A stretch of DNA of 34,589 nt from Candidatus Moraniibacteriota bacterium (GTDB lineage Bacteria > Patescibacteriota > Minisyncoccia > CAIUEV01 > JAHKAQ01), in the NCBI GenBank assembly GCA_014729445.1, contig WJJX01000111.1, forward strand, positions 1-34,589. Reading direction: 5' to 3'. This document shows positions 8,678-17,214 of the stretch, piece after piece; positions within the stretch are counted from its first letter, which is position 1; the number at the start of each line of letters is the position of its first letter. Under the pieces are notes generated by a model. That model was not told where the DNA came from and ran no database searches. It saw nothing but the letters and a program-made list of their open reading frames with translations. Made by a program: the position numbers and the translations under genes.

Positions 8678-10393
8678 TTAATCCGCCTGTCTGTAAAAGA
8701 TTTTAACCTTTTGCAAATATAGGGGATGATTGGGTTTTTGGATGAGGTTGATCGTTTCCGCCTCCTTTTTTTCAACATCTTCTCCTTGAGCCGCCCTTAA
8801 GTTGTCGGTTAGAATTATCTTAAGTCCATTTCTATCGATTTCTATAATTCCGGTTAAATAATAATCCGATTTTTCTTTCAAATTAACTTCTTTTAACAGA
8901 TTCTGATCCGGGACTTCTATTTTGATAATTTTATGCCGGCTTTCAAAATAATAATAAGAGGAAATTTTTTTCAAATAGCGCCCCCAAAGACCAATCAGAT
9001 TTCCTCTTTGTGAGACAAAACTCTCTTTGTTCAATTCTTGGATTTGTTTTTCCACAAGTTGTCCCGTCTTTACTTTTTTAATCTCAAGCGCCTTTATATA
9101 CCCCTGATAGCTCTTTATGTGGAAATATCCTTTGATCTTTAACGTCTCTCCCGGATAGTAAATAAAATCCAACTCCGGCTCAATTATAATTCCATTGTTG
9201 TTGATTCCCAGATAAAAACGATTATTGTCTAAAAGGTGGGACCGATTTAAGACAATGCCTGAAACTTCGACCTCTTCATCTTTATTAAGTTTTTTAAAAT
9301 CCTCAAGGTTTTTAATCTTTTTGCGGCTTCGACCGGCGCCGGTCTCCTCCCTTTCCTCTGTCGATTGACTGCTTGATTGTTCCGCCTCTGCCTCTTCAAT
9401 GGCGTTCGGTGCGCCCGGGCTTGGCTTTTTACTCCAATAAACCTTCTCATTTTCGCTGTTTTTGTTGAGAGACAAACCGCTCTCGGCGTCAACATATTCC
9501 ATTTCATCAATTAATTGTTCGGATTTCGTATATAAACCAATCCGGTCATTCGAATTTCTAAGAGAAAACCGGAAGTCTTTTTTATAAAAGACCAAATGTT
9601 CGCCCGGCTTGATAATTTTTTGAGGAACAAATTCTTTGTTCTCATTGTTAACTATGTAAATATTTTTTAAATCGATTTCGAATTGAGAGGTGTTTAAAAT
9701 TTCGATGAATTCATTTTCGTCATTGTCCGCCCCTTCCGGGTTAGGCAAAATCTCGCTTAAAATCAAGCCGTTAATTAAATTATGATTATTGTCGTTTTCG
9801 TCATTTTTTTCCGAGTCCGCGGGGGAACAAGACGATTTTTCACCGGGCGTCCCAAAATCACCACTCGGCATTTGCTGGGTGCTTGTTTCAAGATTATCCA
9901 TGGAATAAATCTGAGGGGCTTCAAAGCTGCAGACTTCCAGCGATTTTCCCGTCGCCACATCGCTTGAATCGTATTCCAGCTTTATCTCAGCTTGGCCGTC
10001 GCTTAACAGAATAAATCCACCCTGATTGGAAAGATTTAAGCTCTTCCACTGGTAAGCGCAGTCAATACCGCCGTTTGCTTCCTGATCCTTGTTTTTACAC
10101 AAAACAACGAAATCCTTAGACTCAAGCACCAGGTCTTCTTCTATGCTGGACTCCTTGCTTTGATTGGATAATTCTAAACCTTTTAAGTTAATTGGATTAG
10201 CCGAGTTGTTGTAAATTTCAATCCATTCCCCTTTTGAATCGGCTACGGCATCGGGATTCGGCATTATTTCGGAAATTATTAAACCTCTTGATTCCAGGGC
10301 GCGGCTTGTTTTTCCGGCTAGAATCAAACAGAAAATGGGGGTTATAATCAAACAGAAAAGGGTTTTGGGCTTTGAAAATTTTTTTTGCTTCAT
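8678..10393 (-). CDS. Secreted protein with two lamin-tail domains and OB-like domains
   Basis: The 571 residues start with a signal peptide or anchor (~10-32). Two lamin-tail (LTD, Ig-fold) domains follow at ~37-165 and ~210-330. Each opens with L-I-I/L-S-E-I-M/L-P-N-P and has an E-W-I-E-I-Y-N-N or E-F-I-E-I-L-N-T strand. A Ser/Glu-rich linker (~335-360) leads to two beta-rich OB-like domains (~370-455 and ~465-550), the first with V-E-V-S-G-I-V and I-K-G-Y-F. Bacterial LTD proteins are secreted or surface proteins, sometimes joined to nucleases, but no nuclease motif is visible here. No C-terminal membrane anchor is seen. It is in the dnaA-dnaN direction, 112 nt after dnaN, with a hairpin before its start. 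Its role is unknown; nucleic-acid or surface binding is inference. Confidence 0.82.
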   Translation of the reverse strand: MKQKKFSKPKTLFCLIITPIFCLILAGKTSRALESRGLIISEIMPNPDAVADSKGEWIEIYNNSANPINLKGLELSNQSKESSIEEDLVLESKDFVVLCKNKDQEANGGIDCAYQWKSLNLSNQGGFILLSDGQAEIKLEYDSSDVATGKSLEVCSFEAPQIYSMDNLETSTQQMPSGDFGTPGEKSSCSPADSEKNDENDNNHNLINGLILSEILPNPEGADNDENEFIEILNTSQFEIDLKNIYIVNNENKEFVPQKIIKPGEHLVFYKKDFRFSLRNSNDRIGLYTKSEQLIDEMEYVDAESGLSLNKNSENEKVYWSKKPSPGAPNAIEEAEAEQSSSQSTEEREETGAGRSRKKIKNLEDFKKLNKDEEVEVSGIVLNRSHLLDNNRFYLGINNNGIIIEPELDFIYYPGETLKIKGYFHIKSYQGYIKALEIKKVKTGQLVEKQIQELNKESFVSQRGNLIGLWGRYLKKISSYYYFESRHKIIKIEVPDQNLLKEVNLKEKSDYYLTGIIEIDRNGLKIILTDNLRAAQGEDVEKKEAETINLIQKPNHPLYLQKVKIFYRQAD

Positions 10394-10413
10394 CTGAAAG
10401 TTTAGTCGGAAGG

Positions 10414-10434
10414 GAGGGTGGGAAGCCCACCCTC
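10414..10434. repeat. 9-bp GC-rich hairpin in front of the lamin-tail gene
   Basis: GAGGGTGGG (10414-10422) and CCCACCCTC (10426-10434) form a perfect stem with a 3-nt loop. It ends ~20 nt upstream of the minus-strand ATG at 10393. No T tract follows on the minus strand, so it may be a 3'-stabilising structure for dnaN mRNA or a translational control element rather than a terminator. Confidence 0.5.
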
Positions 10435-10505
10435 TGATCTGGACTATAGCTTTTTTTAGATGAAATCAGGATAAAAAAATTTTAAAATTAAGATTAAAAT
10501 TTTTC

Positions 10506-11615
10506 TTATTTTTTTATGGGCGATAATAAATAAAGAAAATCGGGTTTTTCTCTGTTGGATTTAATCAAAATTGGAGAACTTGAATCGTTTAAGAGCATCT
10601 TAATCTTGTCTTCTTTAACTGAATTTATACCATCTATTAAGTATCTGTAATTAAAGATAATTTCGACATCTTCTCCTTTGATATTAACCTTTGTCTTTCT
10701 TGATCCTTCGCCCACCTTGCTGCTTTTGGCGCTTGTTGTAAGCTGCTCTTCTTTTTTGGAAAAGTTTAATTTAATGTCACTTGAGTCCTGGCCCGAAAAT
10801 AAAGAAATTAATCTAATCGAATCGATTAATTTATTCTTATCGACTACAACCTCGGTTTTAAATTCCCGGGGAATAATTTGAGTGTAATCCGGATAATTGC
10901 CGTCGATTATTCTTGAAATCAAATAAATGCTTTCGCTTTCAAAAACGATTTGATTGTCTTTAACATAAACATTTAAATCCTCGTCAGTGTCTTTAAAGAT
11001 TTGCATAATCTCAACCGCCGATTGACTTGGAACAATTACCGATTCAATATCTGATTGACTCAACCCGTTGCTTTTAATAATTTTTTCTCCCAGTCTAAAT
11101 CCGTCAGTTGAAACAATTCGAAGGTCTTTTTTATTGTTTTTTAAATAAACACTGGCTAAATCCGGTCTAATATTGGAAATTGCCACCGCAGGGATAACCT
11201 GTTCAATTGCTCGGGTGATTTGATTCGGAGGCAAATTGATTGGATTTTCTTTCTTAAGCTTTGGAATAATTGGAAATTCTTTGGAGCTTATTCCGTTAAT
11301 TGTTGTATTTGTTGATTTGGTGTTAATCTTAATACCATTTTGATTTTTGGTAAGAGTTATTTTTTTATCATTAATACTTTCCACAACGCTGCTTAAAATT
11401 TTTAGCGGTATGGCTACTTCGCCTTCTTTTTCTATGGAAGCGGGAACGGTTAAAACAACTCCCACTTCCAGGTTGGTGGCTTTAATTTTTAACTCCCCTT
11501 TTTTAGCCGTAATCAAAACACTGGCCAGGGCGGGTAAATTGTTATGGCTTTTAGCGATTCTACTTAGTTTGTTTAAAGACTGACCCAGGTAGTTTTTGAA
11601 TAGATTTATTTTCAT
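10506..11615 (-). CDS. dnaN: DNA polymerase III beta subunit (sliding clamp)
   Basis: DnaN is the ring-shaped processivity clamp loaded on DNA at replication. The 369-aa protein has family length and three repeated clamp folds. Landmarks include L-P-A-L-A-S-V-L-I (28-36), S-T-D-G-F-R-L (~173-179, part of the peptide-binding groove), and I-D-G-N-Y-P-D-Y in domain 3. The C-terminal P-I-L-I-K-S ... Y-L-L-S-P-I is the usual end, where other bacteria have P-M-R-L. It lies downstream of dnaA on the same strand, the usual bacterial order. Start ATG 11615 sits in an A/T-rich leader with no Shine-Dalgarno; stop TAA. Confidence 0.97.
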   Translation of the reverse strand: MKINLFKNYLGQSLNKLSRIAKSHNNLPALASVLITAKKGELKIKATNLEVGVVLTVPASIEKEGEVAIPLKILSSVVESINDKKITLTKNQNGIKINTKSTNTTINGISSKEFPIIPKLKKENPINLPPNQITRAIEQVIPAVAISNIRPDLASVYLKNNKKDLRIVSTDGFRLGEKIIKSNGLSQSDIESVIVPSQSAVEIMQIFKDTDEDLNVYVKDNQIVFESESIYLISRIIDGNYPDYTQIIPREFKTEVVVDKNKLIDSIRLISLFSGQDSSDIKLNFSKKEEQLTTSAKSSKVGEGSRKTKVNIKGEDVEIIFNYRYLIDGINSVKEDKIKMLLNDSSSPILIKSNREKPDFLYLLSPIKK

Positions 11616-11814
11616 GTTTATAATTTAATAATAATATATAAGGCCGGGGATAAGTTGAAAACCCCTTTTTTTGTTTGGGTTGGGCTAAAAGTAATTGTTA
11701 GTTTTTAGATTTTTCATGTTTATATTTACTTAATAACAATACGGATTTTTTTAAACAGTTTTTTGGGTGTCAAATAAACAAAGTTATTCATTATTTATTA
11801 ACAAAGTTTTCCAC
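11616..11814. other. dnaA-dnaN intergenic region, possible oriC
   Basis: These 199 bp are very AT-rich between 11700 and 11814. They contain a repeated AACAAAGTT (once within 11786-11800, once within 11800-11810) and a degenerate DnaA-box-like TTTTCCACC (11807-11815, two mismatches to TTATCCACA). A GGGG...CCCC pair with a following T run lies at about 11645-11675. The dnaA-dnaN gap is a common origin site, but no cluster of good boxes is visible, so the call rests mainly on position. Confidence 0.3.
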
Positions 11815-13191
11815 CTATTGATTAAACAAACAATTGATTTCTTCAATTTCTTGTTTTAAAAGCGCGTCTTTCTTTATTTCATTGGATATTTTGTTAAATG
11901 CGTGCAATGTGGTTGTATGATCTCTGTTGCCCAGAATTTTTCCGATCACCGGAAATGAAGCCTTGATTTTTTTTCTCAAAATAAAGACCGCCACTTGTCT
12001 TGGTTTGACAATTTCACTTTTTCGGCTTTTGCCCTTGATTTTGTCCGGCTCCACTTTGTAAAAATCGCCGATTGTTTGGAGAATAAAATCCGGGTCTTTG
12101 GTGCGGTTTTCCATTTTTCTAATATCTTTTCCAAGAATTGTTTTGGCATTTTCAACATTTGGTGAAAGTTTTTTTAACTGGCAATTGGCGATGAATCTGT
12201 TTAAGGCTCCTTCCAGTTCTCTAACGTTATTGCTTATATTTTCGGCGATGTAATTTAAGGTTTCCATCGGGATGGGAAAATTTTGGTTTTCCGCTTTTTC
12301 GATTAAAATAGCGATTCTGGTTTCAGTGTTGGGCTTGGTGACGTCGACCACCATGCCCCCCTCGAATCTGGAACAGAGCCTGTCTTCAAGAGCGGGGATC
12401 GATTTGGGGGGCCTGTCCGAACATAGAACGATTTGTTTGTTGTTTTGGTAGAGGTTGTTGAAGGTGTGGAAAAACTGTTCCTGGGTTCCTTCTTTGCCGC
12501 CGATAAACTGGATATCATCGATTAAAAGAATGTCGACAATTCTGTAGATATTTTTAAATTCCTCCAACCGTTTTTCCTTGACCGCGAAGACAAAATCATT
12601 GGTGAAGCGTTCCGATGTTACATATTGAATAAGAAAGTCCGGCTTTTCTTTTTTTAGTTTATTGCCGATGGCTTGAAGAAGATGGGTTTTTCCCAGTCCG
12701 ACTCCGCCGTAAATAAATAAAGGGTTATATTTTTCACCCGGAGAGATTGAGACAGCTTCACTTGCGGCTTTGGCCAGTTCATTGTGAGAGCCCTCGACCA
12801 AATTGTCAAAGGTATAGCGGGGGTTGATATTATTTAAAGTGGATTTAAAGATGTTGTTTTCTATGTTTTGAGGGTGGACCGCTTTTTTTGAGCCTCGGTC
12901 GATTTGAGATCTTTTGATGGATCGATTTTTGTTCGATAGGCGCTCGCCGGGGATAACTTCGAACTTCAGACTAGTTATGCCGCTTTTGTATTTTTTAACA
13001 ATGGCAAGAATTTTTTTGGAGTATTTTCTGTCGAGCCATTCTTTGCCGAAGGCGTTTGGGACCGCAATTATCATGGTTGATTTGTCTATCTTGTGGATAA
13101 ATGTTTTCTTAAACCATGTAACAAAATGGGCCCTGCTTATGCTTAATTCGATTTCATTAAGTACTGCTTTCCAGATTTGTTTTTCGTTCAT
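11815..13191 (-). CDS. dnaA: Chromosomal replication initiator DnaA
   Basis: DnaA is the AAA+ ATPase that binds DnaA boxes and melts oriC. From ATG 13191 it is 458 aa. Domain I is at 1-~80 (begins M-N-E-K-Q-I-W, contains T-W-F-K-K-T-F), followed by a short linker. The AAA+ core starts at N-P-R-Y-T-F-D-N and has Walker A G-G-V-G-L-G-K-T-H, Walker B I-L-L-I-D-D-I-Q-F, and sensor/Arg motifs. The C-terminal box-binding helix-turn-helix carries the signature G-N-R-D-H-T-T-T-L-H-A. An upstream in-frame GTG or TTG would add up to 22 residues, but the downstream ATG matches the family start. A perfect DnaA box lies inside the gene and a near-match in its leader, suggesting autoregulation. Confidence 0.97.
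   Translation of the reverse strand: MNEKQIWKAVLNEIELSISRAHFVTWFKKTFIHKIDKSTMIIAVPNAFGKEWLDRKYSKKILAIVKKYKSGITSLKFEVIPGERLSNKNRSIKRSQIDRGSKKAVHPQNIENNIFKSTLNNINPRYTFDNLVEGSHNELAKAASEAVSISPGEKYNPLFIYGGVGLGKTHLLQAIGNKLKKEKPDFLIQYVTSERFTNDFVFAVKEKRLEEFKNIYRIVDILLIDDIQFIGGKEGTQEQFFHTFNNLYQNNKQIVLCSDRPPKSIPALEDRLCSRFEGGMVVDVTKPNTETRIAILIEKAENQNFPIPMETLNYIAENISNNVRELEGALNRFIANCQLKKLSPNVENAKTILGKDIRKMENRTKDPDFILQTIGDFYKVEPDKIKGKSRKSEIVKPRQVAVFILRKKIKASFPVIGKILGNRDHTTTLHAFNKISNEIKKDALLKQEIEEINCLFNQ
13092..13100 (-). promoter_or_regulatory. Perfect consensus DnaA box (within dnaA)
   Basis: TGTGGATAA on the plus strand is TTATCCACA on the minus strand, the E. coli R1-type consensus, inside the 5' third of dnaA. 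I found no other exact copy by reading the window. It is also codon sequence (I-H-K), so chance is possible. Confidence 0.4.
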
Positions 13192-13206
13192 TTTTTTATT
13201 AATTAT

Positions 13207-13215
13207 TTTTCCACA
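13207..13215 (+). promoter_or_regulatory. DnaA-box-like site in the dnaA leader
   Basis: TTTTCCACA differs from TTATCCACA at one base. It lies just downstream of the proposed dnaA transcription start, a sensible site for autorepression. Single-mismatch copies also occur inside coding sequence (for example near 9051 and 32600), so the sequence alone is weak evidence. Confidence 0.35.
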
Positions 13216-13224
13216 AGTATTTTT

Positions 13225-13253
13225 AAGATATAGATTTTTTGTCTTTTTGACAA
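13225..13253 (-). promoter_or_regulatory. Candidate dnaA promoter
   Basis: On the minus strand TTGTCA (13248-13253), a 17-nt spacer and TATCTT (13225-13230), giving a start near 13218 and a ~27-nt leader to ATG 13191. Its -35 overlaps the -35 of the opposite promoter. Confidence 0.5.
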
Positions 13254-13275
13254 CCACTAGTCTCGTTGATAAATT
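13247..13275 (+). promoter_or_regulatory. Candidate promoter of the scpA/scpB operon
   Basis: Consensus TTGACA (13247-13252), a 17-nt spacer and TAAATT (13270-13275); a perfect TATAAT at 13276-13281 is spaced 23 nt and could act alone. It reads into the gene at 13316. Confidence 0.5.
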
Positions 13276-13315
13276 TATAATAAACTAACGATAAAGAACT
13301 CTTTCGAATTCTATT

Positions 13316-14536
13316 ATGAGTAAAGCTAAAAAAAACAAAAAAATGAAGCCGCCGGCAAATCTTCCGGTAAGTAATGATGTTCCCGATTTTTCAGGCGATA
13401 AGGATGCGGAAGGGGCGCGGAAAGAGAAAAACGAACAGAAGACATTTTCGGCATTTTCGGATATATATTCAAATACCGACTTGAAAGCGGAAAGTAAGCT
13501 TGAAAAAAAGGTTCCGCCGGAAGCGCCGAAGCTGTCGGCACCGTTGAAAGTGGAGGAGATTATTTATGGCAAAAAAGGGGACGAGGAAAAAAGCGAAAAA
13601 AAAGAAAGGGAGAAACAGAGCCGCCAAGAACCGCCGGAAGAAGCGAATCGAAACAATAATATCGAAGCGAACGGGCAGCAATTGGATGAGGCTTTAGAAC
13701 AAGGCACTCCTCGAAAGAAAACGATATCGGATTTTAAGTTAAAAGTTTTATTTGCTGCAATTGTTGTTATTTTTATTTTGCTGATTTTTGGTTACGCTTC
13801 TTTTTTTAGAAAGCAGAACGAAAAGAAGGATTCAGATCAAACCGAAGAATCCTCCTGGGGATTTAGCTTTAAAAATTTCTTAAAGACCGCAGACAAACAA
13901 CCTGTTGACAGGGAAGGAGAGGTGGAAGCCGAAGAGGAAGATGTTTTTGAGGTCGAAGAAGAAGTTGAAAAACCTGTGGAAAACTTTGACCTGGATAATC
14001 AAATTGATCTGGAATTGGATAAAATTGCGCTGGATATAGAAAATCTTAACGATTTAAAACAAGAGCTGTATCAATTTTCCACTTTTAATGTTCGGGAAGG
14101 AGAGGCTGTTCAATTGATAATTCGTTTAAACGGTCAGGATATAGGTTTTAATGAGCTAGTAAGAGGTTTAAACTTGGCGGTTCCGCTTTCCCGTGAAAGT
14201 TATGAAAAATTTGCCCTGGCTTTGACTCGAGAAAACGGTTTTATGAAATTCGGCTTATTGATTCGGACTAATAATACCTTAAATCAAAACAGAGAGTTGT
14301 TTCAAGAATGGGAAAATTATTTAAAGCAGAGTTTCGATGCTTTGTATTTCAATGAGCCCCTTAATGATCCCAATGTCAATGAGGGGGCGGGTTTTCAGGA
14401 TAGTTTGAAATTTGTCAACGGAAGATATATTAATTTAAGCAAAGCAAAGTCCTATTATTTAAACTATAGCTTAAATGGAAGTTTAATTATAATCGGTACC
14501 AGCACTAAGCTGGTAATAGATTTAAACAAATATTGA
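13316..14536 (+). CDS. Single-pass membrane protein, first paralogue of the scpA-flanking pair
   Basis: Not a family I can name. Of 406 residues, 1-~140 are charged and low-complexity (cytoplasmic by the positive-inside rule), with a transmembrane helix at ~142-164. An acidic Glu-rich stretch (~199-240) is followed by a C-terminal folded domain (~265-406). That domain has I-G-F-N-E-L-V-R-G-L-N-L (276-287), E-W-E-N-Y-L-K (331-337) and G-R-Y-I-N-L-S ... L-I-I-I-G-T-S (369-396). The same domain recurs at the end of the protein encoded at 15284-17167: I-P-F-S-D-F-V-S-G-M-R-M, D-W-E-N-K-M-I, R-R-Y-L-N-F-T, M-F-I-V-T-S. The two genes sandwich scpA. It ends in TGA, 2 nt before the scpA ATG. No catalytic residues are evident. 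A membrane role linked to chromosome organisation is inference from position. Confidence 0.8.
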   Translation: MSKAKKNKKMKPPANLPVSNDVPDFSGDKDAEGARKEKNEQKTFSAFSDIYSNTDLKAESKLEKKVPPEAPKLSAPLKVEEIIYGKKGDEEKSEKKEREKQSRQEPPEEANRNNNIEANGQQLDEALEQGTPRKKTISDFKLKVLFAAIVVIFILLIFGYASFFRKQNEKKDSDQTEESSWGFSFKNFLKTADKQPVDREGEVEAEEEDVFEVEEEVEKPVENFDLDNQIDLELDKIALDIENLNDLKQELYQFSTFNVREGEAVQLIIRLNGQDIGFNELVRGLNLAVPLSRESYEKFALALTRENGFMKFGLLIRTNNTLNQNRELFQEWENYLKQSFDALYFNEPLNDPNVNEGAGFQDSLKFVNGRYINLSKAKSYYLNYSLNGSLIIIGTSTKLVIDLNKY

Positions 14537-14538
14537 AA

Positions 14539-15255
14539 ATGAAAAATCAAAAATATGTGGTTACGGTTGATAATTTTGTGGGGCCGCTGGAGCTTCTTTA
14601 CGATTTGGTTTCCAGGAAGCAATTGGATATTAATCAATTCTCTTTGGCTCAAATAGCAGATGATTATTTAAACGCGTTGAGCCGTTTTGCCCTCGAGGTG
14701 GAGGACGTGGGCGGTTTTTTGGAAATCGCGAGTTCTCTTGTTTTGATTAAATCATTATCCATTTTGCCGGAGCTTGGAGAGGATTTAACCTCTGAGGAGT
14801 ATCAAAAAATGGAGGATTTGGAAAAGAGGCTCAGCCTGTATTCTTTTTTTAAGAAATATTTTCAGAGCATTGAAGAGAGATATCTGAAGTCGGCTTATCT
14901 TTCCAGAGAATGGTTTGAAGCCGAAGATAAAAATTATCAAAAAGAACAGGTTTCGCCTGTGATAGACAAGAAAGAACTTTTAGAAAGCATGCGTTCGTTG
15001 ATTAAAAAAAATACCAATTTGGAGATTTTGAAAAGAGAAGCCATTAATGATAGAATTAAATTGGGTGAAAAGGTCAGATTTTTGAAAGCAAAATTAAAAC
15101 AGAACGGAATAATAAGCTGGCGCAGGGATTTTGCCGGGGAAACAAAGCCTGAAAAGGTTTTGCTTTTTTTAGCTGTTTTGGAGCTTTTGAGAAATTTTGA
15201 AATAGAAGTTTCTCAAAAGGGCTTTTTAACAGAGATTGATTTGACACCGGTCTGA
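14539..15255 (+). CDS. scpA: Segregation and condensation protein A (kleisin)
   Basis: ScpA is the kleisin that bridges the two heads of the SMC dimer in the bacterial condensin. It is 238 aa from ATG 14539; a TTG six bases upstream is possible but overlaps the preceding stop. The N-terminal SMC-neck-binding helices show D-N-F-V-G-P-L-E-L-L-Y-D-L-V and L-D-I-N-Q-F-S-L-A-Q-I-A-D-D-Y. They are followed by F-L-E-I-A-S-S-L-V-L-I-K-S and L-P-E-L, typical of the family. The C-terminal winged helix (~190-238) shows L-F-L-A-V-L-E-L and the basic/hydrophobic end. It is flanked on both sides by genes for related membrane proteins, and scpB follows. The stop is TGA. Confidence 0.95.
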   Translation: MKNQKYVVTVDNFVGPLELLYDLVSRKQLDINQFSLAQIADDYLNALSRFALEVEDVGGFLEIASSLVLIKSLSILPELGEDLTSEEYQKMEDLEKRLSLYSFFKKYFQSIEERYLKSAYLSREWFEAEDKNYQKEQVSPVIDKKELLESMRSLIKKNTNLEILKREAINDRIKLGEKVRFLKAKLKQNGIISWRRDFAGETKPEKVLLFLAVLELLRNFEIEVSQKGFLTEIDLTPV

Positions 15256-15283
15256 TTTTTAAAATTAATTAGCAACCGATAAA

Positions 15284-17167
15284 ATGATTCAAGAAGGCAT
15301 AAGAGATCCAACCAAAATAGAGATTGAGCTGATTGCTTTAAACAAGCTTGCAGATTATGCCGCCGGCAAGAGTCAGAGTGCGGTTGAGGCTTTTATTGTC
15401 GATGTTAACAGTGATAATTTTGAACAAATCGGGGAATCGTCGGATTTAAATATGAGCGGTGTTTTTTCCAAAATCAAAGAGTCAATAACCGGAGAAGATC
15501 CCGGGTCCGCTGATGGACTGGTTAGGGCGAAAGAGGATTTAGCCTTTGAGGATCAGAATAAAAAGGGATTTTTAGGACGCATGCTTCAAAAGGTTGGATT
15601 GGGCGATCAGGGCGCCCAGTCAGAAGAGGCCATGGATTCCTCGGTTACTCAAATTAAGCCTTCCAAGGATGCACTTAAAGGGGATTTTGCTTCCGCGAAT
15701 CAGGCTCAACAAGTTCCGCCCGGGGTTCAGCCACAAAGTCTGGGAATGCAACAAATTCAACCGCCGGCGCAGCCTCTTGGTCAGCCCCAAAACGGGTCAA
15801 AAATTACTCAAAGGCCGACGCCGGGAGTTCAAAAAATTCCGGTAACCGATTCAACGCCCGCGGCTCCGCCTTCTTTTTCCTCCAAGCCTCCGGCCGGTTT
15901 TTCTCCACAGGCCGGGATGAAAACTTCTCCTGCTCCGGCGCCTTCAGCTCCCTCGCCTCCCTCGCCTTCAGCCGCCCAGCCTCAAGCCCAGCCGAAATTA
16001 AGACCGTTAAAGCCCGATGTTTCGAAATCGACTCTGCCCCAACCCGAAAAAACGGCTCCTTCTGTTACACCGCCTCAATCGCAAAATAAAACCATAATAA
16101 AGCCTTATGTCCCCAAGCCACAGCCAAGCCCGGATAAAGCTTCGACAAGCTCTTTTGGAACTACCCAAGCCCAAGAAAAGAAAAAATCCGGGGGTGGTTT
16201 AATAGATGCCATGGTTGTGGTGGGTCGAACTTTGAGATTTCATTTAAAGACAATTTTTATCCTGATTGTAATGGCGGGAATTGTGGTCGCTTTTTTTGCC
16301 TTGCCAAAATTGACGAATCAACCTAAAAAATCTTCGGTTGATATTGTGGTTGAATATTCGAATCTGGTTTTTAAAAGAGTCAAAAATTCCTTTGCCGCTT
16401 TATTTAAACCGGGTGTTCAAACGAATCCGACGGATTTTGAACTCAGCGCTTTGTTGGTTGAAAACAAGGATCATATTGACTTGGGATCGATGAGTCTTGG
16501 CAGCGCTCTAGAACGAGCTTTGGATAAAGATCAAATCGCTCAGATCAGCGTTTCGCGCAATCAATTGGGGGCCGGGGCGATGGGCGGGGCTTTTGATCGA
16601 GCCTGGTTGGAAATAAAAGGAGAGGAAACACCGCTTAAGCCCAGTTATGTTTATCAGTTCGCGGATGAATATCGATATGATTTTGAGCAAAAGAGAATTT
16701 ATTTTTTGAAAATAACCGATTCAGAAGGGCGAAAAATTCCCTTTTCGGATTTTGTTTCGGGAATGAGAATGGATCAGATGCCGGCTTTTAAAAAAGATGT
16801 GCGCGATTATCATTTAATGATTTTTATAGAAGACAAGGGAGAGGCCTTAAACTCAAAGGATTATATTAGATTGGGCCTGGTCTTGCTTTTTGATCCCAAA
16901 AATCAGCCGTCTATGGCGCAGCTTAAAGATTGGGAAAATAAAATGATCGGACACTTGCTTAATTTTTATACTTCTAAAAATACTGAATTAATCGATCCTC
17001 AAAAGCAATTTGCCACAAGCTCCATCAGCTCTAACCGAAGATATTTGAATTTTACCGAGGATCATTCGTTGTCTCTTGATTATGGTCTGACTCAGGATGG
17101 AATGTTTATTGTGACAAGTAGAAATTTTGGAGAGATCCTGATGACCATATTGATTCAAAATAATTAG
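15284..17167 (+). CDS. Single-pass membrane protein with Pro/Gln-rich linker, second paralogue of the pair
   Basis: Not recognised as a named family. The 627 residues begin with a short possibly helical domain (1-~50; I-E-I-E-L-I-A-L-N-K-L). A low-complexity linker very rich in Pro, Gln, Ser and Ala follows (~140-295). There is one transmembrane helix (~322-341), then a ~280-residue extracytoplasmic part. Its final ~145 residues match the C-terminal domain of the protein at 13316-14536 by eye, including the G-L/M-x-x-x-x-x-P turn, the D/E-W-E-N helix and the R-Y-x-N ... I-x-x-T-S strands. The N-terminal halves are unrelated in sequence, so the pair shares a topology and one domain. It starts at ATG 15284, 28 nt after scpA, with no Shine-Dalgarno. 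scpB follows after 47 nt. Confidence 0.82.
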   Translation: MIQEGIRDPTKIEIELIALNKLADYAAGKSQSAVEAFIVDVNSDNFEQIGESSDLNMSGVFSKIKESITGEDPGSADGLVRAKEDLAFEDQNKKGFLGRMLQKVGLGDQGAQSEEAMDSSVTQIKPSKDALKGDFASANQAQQVPPGVQPQSLGMQQIQPPAQPLGQPQNGSKITQRPTPGVQKIPVTDSTPAAPPSFSSKPPAGFSPQAGMKTSPAPAPSAPSPPSPSAAQPQAQPKLRPLKPDVSKSTLPQPEKTAPSVTPPQSQNKTIIKPYVPKPQPSPDKASTSSFGTTQAQEKKKSGGGLIDAMVVVGRTLRFHLKTIFILIVMAGIVVAFFALPKLTNQPKKSSVDIVVEYSNLVFKRVKNSFAALFKPGVQTNPTDFELSALLVENKDHIDLGSMSLGSALERALDKDQIAQISVSRNQLGAGAMGGAFDRAWLEIKGEETPLKPSYVYQFADEYRYDFEQKRIYFLKITDSEGRKIPFSDFVSGMRMDQMPAFKKDVRDYHLMIFIEDKGEALNSKDYIRLGLVLLFDPKNQPSMAQLKDWENKMIGHLLNFYTSKNTELIDPQKQFATSSISSNRRYLNFTEDHSLSLDYGLTQDGMFIVTSRNFGEILMTILIQNN

Positions 17168-17214
17168 GTTTGATATAAACGAAACTTAGTTGGATTTAAT
17201 TATAAACAGCAAAA

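Noticed and set aside
8578-8778. 66-codon minus-strand frame overlapping the end of the lamin-tail gene
   Set aside because: It is in another frame, very basic, without a recognisable motif or membrane segment. I see no sign of a frameshift joining it to the lamin-tail protein.
14533-14538. TTG 14533 as the start of scpA
   Set aside because: The ATG two codons later is the stronger start, and family members begin close to it. The TTG overlaps the upstream stop.
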